Source: Proteobacteria bacterium UBA6492 (GTDB taxonomy: Bacteria > Pseudomonadota > Gammaproteobacteria > UBA6429 > Thiohalophilaceae). Taken from it: a DNA stretch of 5,974 nt. Shown here piece by piece: positions 1 to 4,495 of the stretch. A program made the position numbers and the translations under genes. The first letter of the stretch is position 1. Each line of letters opens with the position of its first letter. The notes under the pieces were generated by a model, which saw only the letters and a list, made by a program, of their open reading frames with translations, was not told the origin of the DNA and did no database searches. Location: contig DJMK01000119.1 of the NCBI GenBank assembly GCA_002436485.1, positions 1-5,974 of the forward strand, written 5' to 3'.

Positions 1-406
1 GGATCAAGGCACTTTTTGATTCAGCCCATGGCGCTAAATTCAGGGATAACCAGCCAGCCATCGCAGAAAATGGTACAGCCAACAACAGTACCGCCCGCAT
101 GATGCGCCAGGGGCTGACACCGCATGCGGTCAACACAACCATCTCGCTATCCTTGTACAGGCGACTCAGGGACAGGAGGATGGCCAGATAAAACGCGAGC
201 GGCAGAACGAAGACGAGATTACTCAGACTTTTCAGGCCCAACGTATAAAAGATGGATAATACCTGCAACGTACCGCTGGCTGCCTTGCCATACAGGCTTA
301 CCAGTTGCCCGCTGATAAAAATGAGCAACAACACGACGGTGACCGCCAGCAGGGTCAGCAGGATTTCCTTGATCAAATACCGGTCAATGACACTGGCAAT
401 TAGCAT
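1..406 (-). CDS. lptF: LptF, permease subunit of the lipopolysaccharide export ABC transporter (partial, N-terminal 135 residues)
   Basis: In the known family, LptF pairs with LptG in the inner membrane and, with the ATPase LptB, extracts lipopolysaccharide and passes it to the periplasmic LptC/A bridge. The visible protein starts MLIASVIDRYLIKEILLTLL and stays open to the window edge, so the C-terminal part is missing. Hydrophobic segments lie at about residues 15-36, 48-80 and 102-124. The stretch from about residue 82 (RLYKDSEMVVLTACGVSPW) matches the cytoplasmic coupling segment of LptF/LptG that contacts LptB; Glu88 aligns with the conserved glutamate of E. coli LptF. The ATG at 406-404 is preceded by AGGA with a 7-nt spacer. 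Orientation away from pepA is the E. coli arrangement and favours LptF over its paralogue LptG; lptG would be expected next, outside the window. Confidence 0.93.
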   Translation of the reverse strand, partial: MLIASVIDRYLIKEILLTLLAVTVVLLLIFISGQLVSLYGKAASGTLQVLSIFYTLGLKSLSNLVFVLPLAFYLAILLSLSRLYKDSEMVVLTACGVSPWRIMRAVLLLAVPFSAMAGWLSLNLAPWAESKSALI

Positions 407-413
407 ATTCTGT

Positions 414-417
414 TCCT
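414..417 (-). promoter_or_regulatory. Shine-Dalgarno sequence of lptF
   Basis: The minus strand reads AGGA followed by 7 nt and then the ATG at 406-404. This is close to ideal spacing and supports the chosen lptF start. Confidence 0.7.
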
Positions 418-468
418 GTACTTAAAAACCACCCTGGTTTGTACTACCATAGTCCGGCACACACCTTA

Positions 469-497
469 TATATACGCAAAGTTTGCCAGTTTCTTAA
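469..497 (-). promoter_or_regulatory. Candidate sigma-70 promoter for lptF
   Basis: On the minus strand a -35-like TTAAGA (497-492) is separated by exactly 17 nt from a -10-like TATATA (474-469). Transcription would begin near 462 and leave a leader of about 56 nt before lptF. Each hexamer departs from consensus at two positions or fewer. The assignment comes from reading hexamers only and could be chance in this AT-rich gap. Confidence 0.4.
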
Positions 498-510
498 CTG
501 TTTGTGAAAT
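483..510 (+). promoter_or_regulatory. Candidate sigma-70 promoter for pepA-holC
   Basis: TTGCCA (483-488, five of six matches to the -35 consensus) is followed after 16 nt by TGAAAT (505-510, four of six matches to the -10 consensus). The start would fall near 517, just ahead of the Shine-Dalgarno at 523, giving a very short leader. It overlaps the candidate lptF promoter on the other strand, so the two could compete. A 5-bp inverted repeat (CAGTT/AACTG, 487-500) lies inside it but is too short to call an operator. Confidence 0.35.
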
Positions 511-522
511 CAATTAAAAATC

Positions 523-527
523 AGGAG
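523..527 (+). promoter_or_regulatory. Shine-Dalgarno sequence of pepA
   Basis: AGGAG ends 5 nt before the ATG at 533. It is a strong match that fixes the pepA start. Confidence 0.75.
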
Positions 528-532
528 TCCGC

Positions 533-2026
533 ATGAAAAACACCGCCCGGCAAATCAGCCCTGCTACGCATAAAACCGAATGTCATGTCGTAGGTATCTA
601 CGAAGGAGGCAAGCTTACTAGCGGTGCAAAACTGATAGACGATCTCACGGGTGGTAATATCAAGAAAATCATTAAGCGTGGTGACATTTCCGGCAAGCCA
701 AACCAGGTTCTGATGCTGCATGACCTGAATGGCATTACCGCGGCGCGTGTCCTGCTGCTTGGGTGTGGTAAAGCTGGCCAGATAAGTGACAAACAATACC
801 ACAGTGCAATCCAGACCATGGTCAATACCTTGAAGAACTTCGATATCAGGGATGCAGTCTGCTACCTCGCGGAGCTGGAATTAAAAGAAAAACGTGATCA
901 CACCTGGAAGATTCAGCAAGGCAGCATGGTTGCCACACATTGTCTTTACCAGTATTCGCACACCAAGTCTGACAAGCCCAAACCCGCAAAGCTGGGCAAG
1001 TTGACCTGGTATGTCGAAAACAAAAACCAGCTACGTAAAAGCAGCCAAGCTGCCACCACCGGCGAGGCGATTGCCAATGGTATGGCACTAACCCGGGAAC
1101 TGGGAAATTTACCCGGCAATGTTTGCACACCTAGCTATCTTGGCAGCCAGGCCAAGAAACTCGGCAGCCGTTTCAAAATGAAAGTGTCGGTGCTTGGACA
1201 AAAAGAAATTGAAAAGCTCAAGATGGGTTCCTTTCTCTCCGTAGCCAAGGGCAGTCGCCAACCACCCAGGCTTATTGTCATTGAGCACAAAGGTGCCAAG
1301 CCAACGGACAAACCCGTTGTACTGGTTGGCAAAGGCATCACCTTTGACTCGGGTGGTATTTCAATCAAACCCGGCGCTGCTATGGACGAAATGAAATTTG
1401 ATATGTGTGGCGCAGCAACCGTGCTAGGCACGCTGCAGGCCGTGGGTGAACTGAAACTGCCCATCAACATTGTCGGCGTTATTCCAAGTTGCGAGAACCT
1501 GCCGGACGGACAGGCGAACAAACCAGGCGATGTAGTCACCAGTATGTCCGGTCAAACTATCGAGATCCTGAATACCGATGCGGAAGGTCGCCTGATTTTG
1601 TGTGATGCGCTCACCTATAGTGAAAAATTCAAGCCAAAGGCAATCATTGACATCGCTACACTGACGGGCGCCTGCATTGTTGCACTGGGTAACGACACCA
1701 TGGGTGTACTGGGTAATGATCAGAAACTAATTGATAAACTACTGTCAGCCGGCGAACAAAGTTATGACCGGGGTTGGCAACTACCCATGTTTGATGAATA
1801 CCAGGATCAACTAAAAAGTAATTTTGCCGACATGGCAAATATCGGTAGCCGCGGTGCAGGTACCATTACGGCGGCCTGTTTCCTGTCCCGTTTCACCAAG
1901 AAAATGAAATGGGCCCACCTGGACATAGCCGGTGTTGCCTGGGAGTCCGGTCATCATAAAGGCGCAACCGGCCGCCCGGTACCCATGCTGGTGAATTACT
2001 TGCTAAACGAGTCAGGTAAACGATGA
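533..2026 (+). CDS. pepA: Leucyl aminopeptidase (M17 family, PepA / aminopeptidase A)
   Basis: This is a cytosolic two-metal aminopeptidase that removes N-terminal residues from peptides; the E. coli protein (503 residues) is also a DNA-binding accessory factor in Xer recombination at cer and in carAB control. The product is 497 residues, so essentially full length. The N-terminal domain spans roughly 1-165 and the catalytic domain 170-497. Metal and catalytic residues are all visible: Lys267 and Asp272 in VGKGITFDSGG, Lys279, Asp290 in MKFDMCGAA, and the family signature NTDAEGRL at 347-354 with Asp349, Glu351 and Arg353. Each sits three residues before its E. coli counterpart (270, 275, 282, 293, 352, 354, 356). 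The enzyme should be active. It is the first gene of the pepA-holC unit, whose next start lies 1 nt after its stop. Whether this orthologue binds DNA cannot be told from sequence; its linker region at about 140-170 is lysine-rich. Confidence 0.97.
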   Translation: MKNTARQISPATHKTECHVVGIYEGGKLTSGAKLIDDLTGGNIKKIIKRGDISGKPNQVLMLHDLNGITAARVLLLGCGKAGQISDKQYHSAIQTMVNTLKNFDIRDAVCYLAELELKEKRDHTWKIQQGSMVATHCLYQYSHTKSDKPKPAKLGKLTWYVENKNQLRKSSQAATTGEAIANGMALTRELGNLPGNVCTPSYLGSQAKKLGSRFKMKVSVLGQKEIEKLKMGSFLSVAKGSRQPPRLIVIEHKGAKPTDKPVVLVGKGITFDSGGISIKPGAAMDEMKFDMCGAATVLGTLQAVGELKLPINIVGVIPSCENLPDGQANKPGDVVTSMSGQTIEILNTDAEGRLILCDALTYSEKFKPKAIIDIATLTGACIVALGNDTMGVLGNDQKLIDKLLSAGEQSYDRGWQLPMFDEYQDQLKSNFADMANIGSRGAGTITAACFLSRFTKKMKWAHLDIAGVAWESGHHKGATGRPVPMLVNYLLNESGKR

Positions 2027-2027
2027 C

Positions 2028-2459
2028 ATGACGCGCATCGATTTCTATATCAGTAAAAACAACGACGATGATGCCCGCGCCAGGCTGGCCTGCCGGGTGG
2101 CGGAAAAAGCCTACCAGATGAAACATAGTGTTTACGTGCATGTTGATGATCGGCAACAGGCAGAGCAGCTCGACCAGTTACTGTGGGTATTTCGCGATCG
2201 TAGCTTCGTTCCACATTGCTTGTCAGACGATCCCCTCAGCGCAGAGGCAGCTGTGATCATTGGCTATGGCAATGCCCCGGCCGGCACCCCGGAAATACTG
2301 ATAAATATCAGCAACGAAGTTCCTGGTTTTTTCAGCCGCTATGAACGGGTAGCAGAAATAGTTGGCGGTGACGAAAATTACCGGCAAAAAGCCAGGGAGC
2401 GCTTCAAGTTCTATCGAGAACGCGGTTATCCCCTCGAAACTCACGAATTAAGCAGCTAA
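2028..2459 (+). CDS. holC: DNA polymerase III subunit chi
   Basis: In the known family, chi belongs to the clamp-loader assembly of the replicative polymerase, where it binds psi and the C-terminal tail of single-stranded DNA-binding protein SSB. The product is 143 residues against 147 in E. coli. Family hallmarks are visible: an early LACRVAEKAY helix, QAEQLDQLLWVF at about 43-55, then SFVPH, and a C-terminal RQKARERFKFYRERGY block from residue 119. In that block Arg119, Arg123 and Phe126 align with E. coli Lys124, Arg128 and Tyr131 in the SSB-tail pocket, so SSB binding is probably retained. The ATG lies 1 nt after the pepA stop, with a weak AGG about 11 nt upstream, so translation is likely coupled to pepA. 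The small unknown gene follows after 3 nt. Placement between pepA and, further on, valS is the classic holC position. Confidence 0.93.
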   Translation: MTRIDFYISKNNDDDARARLACRVAEKAYQMKHSVYVHVDDRQQAEQLDQLLWVFRDRSFVPHCLSDDPLSAEAAVIIGYGNAPAGTPEILINISNEVPGFFSRYERVAEIVGGDENYRQKARERFKFYRERGYPLETHELSS

Positions 2460-2462
2460 GCT

Positions 2463-2858
2463 ATGAGCATGTCCGAAGAAAAAGAACCAGATGAATTGCT
2501 TACCGCGCTCGAGTCGATCAAGGGGCTGCTGGAAAAAAGTGAGCTGAAACTGAACGCTGCCAAGGCAAGTATCCAAGAAGCAACACCGGGTATTGGTGCT
2601 GCAACAGTTCCGGACGAGCTTCCTGAAGAGGAAATCATTGATGTGCCGGTACTTAGTGATATCGTGGTGCATGATGACAAGGGTGGTTCCAGTGTTGACA
2701 TCGAGGTGTTAAAGGCGTTTCTTGATGAAATGCAGAAAAAAATTGAAAAGGACATGCGTTCTACCATCATGAAAGCCGTCGTTGCAGCAGAAACAGATAT
2801 TAAAAAACAGATACGTGCTTACCTCAACCAACTACGCAAAATGTTAAACGAGCAATGA
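2463..2858 (+). CDS. Small acidic helical protein of unknown function, cotranscribed with holC
   Basis: I do not recognise a named family and assign no function. The 131-residue product has no signal peptide or membrane segment, so it should be cytoplasmic. Three parts can be seen: an N-terminal charged helix (about 8-40, with LLTALESIKGLLEKSELKL), a flexible acidic middle (about 41-78) rich in Pro, Glu and Asp with the compact motif EEIIDVPVLSDIVVHDD at 56-72, and a long C-terminal amphipathic helix (about 78-131) with regular hydrophobic spacing and a basic end (KKQIRAYLNQLRKML), possibly a coiled coil. The start is ATG at 2463, 3 nt after the holC stop, with no clear Shine-Dalgarno; the ATG at 2469 is an equally possible start two residues later. 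Tight spacing implies coupling to holC and suggests, without proving, a role near chi. It converges on the glycosyltransferase gene, stops 3 nt apart. Confidence 0.8.
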   Translation: MSMSEEKEPDELLTALESIKGLLEKSELKLNAAKASIQEATPGIGAATVPDELPEEEIIDVPVLSDIVVHDDKGGSSVDIEVLKAFLDEMQKKIEKDMRSTIMKAVVAAETDIKKQIRAYLNQLRKMLNEQ

Positions 2859-2872
2859 CCTTTAACGGTCAT
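2855..2872. repeat. Short inverted repeat spanning both convergent stop codons
   Basis: ATGACC (2855-2860) and GGTCAT (2867-2872) are perfect 6-bp arms around a 6-nt loop. The element contains the TGA of the small unknown gene and the TAA of the glycosyltransferase. There is no run of T on either side, so it is not a canonical intrinsic terminator. It might still help to end transcripts colliding from both directions, or be chance. Confidence 0.35.
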
Positions 2873-4361
2873 GCATATAACATTCACCGACGGGTAACCA
2901 TTCCGGGATTTTGTAATAACGTTCCTTGATCAAGGATACGATATCCCTGTTATATAGTTCGCTGTTAAATCCTGTCCCCAACCCAAGGTAAAAGTTCACC
3001 CCCTGCACGGGTAAACTGAACTTTGCAAATTCATTGAAATATTTCCCGTACTGACTCACATCTTCGTTACTGAATGAAATGATAGCCAGGCTGCCGCCGT
3101 TGAGTTGGTTCATATCAGTCAACAAATCATCCTGGCGACCATGGTGAGAACCAATACCGACGACCGCAACATGTTCGCGCGTGTAATAGGACAACAAGGC
3201 TGACTCGCTGTAGCTGGGGGTTGCCAACGGTGTTTGCATGCGTATAGCGTTCACACGATCAAGCAATTCACTGGTATTCAATGCGTAAATCAGTTCTTTA
3301 TAGGTGACCTCATCATCTTTGAATAGCCCTGGCAACATGTATAGCAGGATAATAACCGTCACGACATGCAAAAGACCGAAGCCCCACATAAAATAAAAGC
3401 ATACACGTAACTGGCCGAAGTGGAGCAAAAGAGGTAGCGCGATAAACAGGAACGGATAAAAGCTGAATAGCCAGTGAAGTCCGACTGATTTACCGGTGGC
3501 AAGCAACAAGAACAGGACAACCGGTATAAGAAATAAAGCAAGAAATAAACCCATGCCGCCATTGATCAGCACTTCCTTTACCTTTTGTGGTCTTCGCCAG
3601 AGGTAATAGACAACAGGAGGCGTCATTAGGTAAAGCAATAACAACAGGTACTTGACCATGGTCCATACCGAGAATGAAAAATCGGTAGTGCGGTTTTGCA
3701 GGTTGAATAAATAATTATTCCAGCAATGCTGGTAGTTCCACAGGAGGTTCAGATAAATAAATGGTAGCGTACCAAGCAGTACCAGTAACAAGCCGGCATA
3801 CGGTCTGACGCCGCGCCTGACAAACATCAATACATAGATGAGATAGGCAATACCCAGCAGGCCTGCAAAAAATTTAGAGAAAAAGGCCAGCCCAAGGAAT
3901 ACACCGCTAAGAAGATACCAGGCAAACAGGTCATGTCGCTGTGCGCGATAAAAACTCACCGCAGAAAGAAAGGACCAGAAAATCAGTGGCGTATCCGTGG
4001 TGATCGCCGGCGCAACCAGGTTAACCGGTGCCAGCCAGTACAAACCACCGGCAATAATCGCATTGCTCTTGCCATAGGGACGGACAAGGTAATAGATGAT
4101 AAAACCAATCAGGGTTGTCATGATGATGGTGGGGCTACGTAACCACAACGGGTGATCACCGAACTGAAGCAATGCTGTCAGCCACCAACCCACCATGGGC
4201 GGGTGATCATAGTAGCCATAGTCAGGGTACTTGCCCCAGACAATAAAATAGGCCTCATCCCCGGTAATCGGGATCATCAGGGCGATCATGATTTTGACCA
4301 CCAGGCTCACACCGATGAGAATAAACAGGGACTGGATTGTTGTTAGCCGGCTGAAAAACAC
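2862..4361 (-). CDS. Polytopic membrane glycosyltransferase, PMT_2 / GT39-like (dolichyl-phosphate-mannose-mannosyltransferase superfamily)
   Basis: Members of this superfamily, including ArnT, transfer a sugar from a polyprenyl-phosphate carrier to a lipid or protein acceptor on the periplasmic face of the inner membrane. The 499-residue product begins with a membrane helix (about 11-31), then a loop with the hallmark GDEAYF (34-39; Asp35-Glu36 the likely catalytic acids) and YYDHPPMVGWW (50-60). Further family features are TTDTPLIFW (121-129, Asp123), GLAFFSK (157-163), LWNYQHCW (207-214) and GKSVGLHW (290-297). About ten hydrophobic segments run to about residue 345, followed by a soluble C-terminal domain of about 150 residues, probably periplasmic. 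Donor and acceptor cannot be read from the sequence. The start is GTG at 4361-4359; an in-frame TGA upstream and the absence of ATG, GTG or TTG between them support it. It stands alone on this strand between the holC unit and valS. ArnT itself is less likely, because no other lipid A modification genes are present. Confidence 0.85.
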   Translation of the reverse strand: MFFSRLTTIQSLFILIGVSLVVKIMIALMIPITGDEAYFIVWGKYPDYGYYDHPPMVGWWLTALLQFGDHPLWLRSPTIIMTTLIGFIIYYLVRPYGKSNAIIAGGLYWLAPVNLVAPAITTDTPLIFWSFLSAVSFYRAQRHDLFAWYLLSGVFLGLAFFSKFFAGLLGIAYLIYVLMFVRRGVRPYAGLLLVLLGTLPFIYLNLLWNYQHCWNNYLFNLQNRTTDFSFSVWTMVKYLLLLLYLMTPPVVYYLWRRPQKVKEVLINGGMGLFLALFLIPVVLFLLLATGKSVGLHWLFSFYPFLFIALPLLLHFGQLRVCFYFMWGFGLLHVVTVIILLYMLPGLFKDDEVTYKELIYALNTSELLDRVNAIRMQTPLATPSYSESALLSYYTREHVAVVGIGSHHGRQDDLLTDMNQLNGGSLAIISFSNEDVSQYGKYFNEFAKFSLPVQGVNFYLGLGTGFNSELYNRDIVSLIKERYYKIPEWLPVGECYMHDR

Positions 4362-4366
4362 GCAGT

Positions 4367-4386
4367 TAATATCCTGTAATATCCTG
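4367..4386 (-). repeat. Exact 10-bp tandem duplication carrying the glycosyltransferase ribosome-binding site
   Basis: TAATATCCTG occurs twice head to tail on the plus strand (4367-4376 and 4377-4386), so the minus strand reads CAGGATATTA twice. Each copy contains AGGA. The nearer AGGA lies 10 nt before the GTG at 4361, slightly long for a ribosome-binding site; the farther lies 20 nt away. No other Shine-Dalgarno candidate precedes this gene. Confidence 0.6.
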
Positions 4387-4419
4387 ATTTGCTCGCCGCC
4401 AATATTAACAGACTCTATT

Positions 4420-4445
4420 CACATTCGCCCGATTCTGCGAATGTG
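4420..4445. promoter_or_regulatory. Perfect 9-bp inverted repeat next to the valS -10 box, possible operator
   Basis: CACATTCGC (4420-4428) and GCGAATGTG (4437-4445) are exact reverse complements separated by 8 bp. The dyad centres are about 17 bp apart, suiting a dimeric regulator binding one face of the helix. The element ends 2 bp before TATAAT at 4448 and so covers roughly -40 to -15 of the inferred valS promoter, a typical repressor position. No T-run follows on either strand, which argues against a terminator. I do not recognise the half-site as that of a known regulator. Confidence 0.5.
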
Positions 4446-4453
4446 GTTATAAT
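4424..4453 (+). promoter_or_regulatory. Probable valS promoter
   Basis: TATAAT at 4448-4453 is a perfect -10 hexamer. The best -35 candidate is TTCGCC (4424-4429) with an 18-nt spacer, matching consensus at only three of six positions and lying inside the inverted repeat. Transcription would start near 4460, giving a leader of about 36 nt before the valS GTG. A strong -10 with a poor -35 would fit a regulated promoter. Because the upstream neighbour faces the other way, valS needs its own promoter in this gap. Confidence 0.6.
4446..4451 (-). promoter_or_regulatory. Candidate -10 box for the glycosyltransferase, overlapping that of valS
   Basis: The minus strand reads TATAAC across 4451-4446, five of six matches to the -10 consensus, because the core TTATAA is its own reverse complement. 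A start near 4439 would give a leader of about 78 nt. I see no convincing -35 hexamer at 16-18 nt on this strand, so this is tentative. Confidence 0.3.
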
Positions 4454-4495
4454 GCGCGCCTGTTAAAAAGCACATGAAAATAAAAGTACCGACTC

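Noticed and set aside
124..315. Plus-strand open frame of 63 codons opposite lptF.
   Set aside because: The minus strand encodes a clear LptF N-terminus across the whole stretch; the plus-strand frame has no family resemblance.
426..440. Inverted repeat AAACC / GGTTT with a 5-nt loop in the lptF leader, followed on the minus strand by a short T-run.
   Set aside because: The arms are only 5 bp and largely A/T, and the element would sit upstream of a gene that must be expressed. Too weak to call an attenuator or terminator.
1135..1539. Long minus-strand open frame of 134 codons inside pepA.
   Set aside because: It is fully antisense to the conserved catalytic region of pepA, and its translation resembles no family I know. 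It is a shadow of the codon pattern.
533..2026. PepA as a DNA-binding regulator of Xer recombination in this organism.
   Set aside because: That role is known for the E. coli protein, but the residues responsible are not recognisable here and no cer-like site is visible in the window.
2923..2936. 14-bp perfect palindrome TCCTTGATCAAGGA.
   Set aside because: It lies inside the glycosyltransferase coding region and simply encodes SLIKE. It has no loop, no T-run and no nearby promoter, so it is most likely coincidental.
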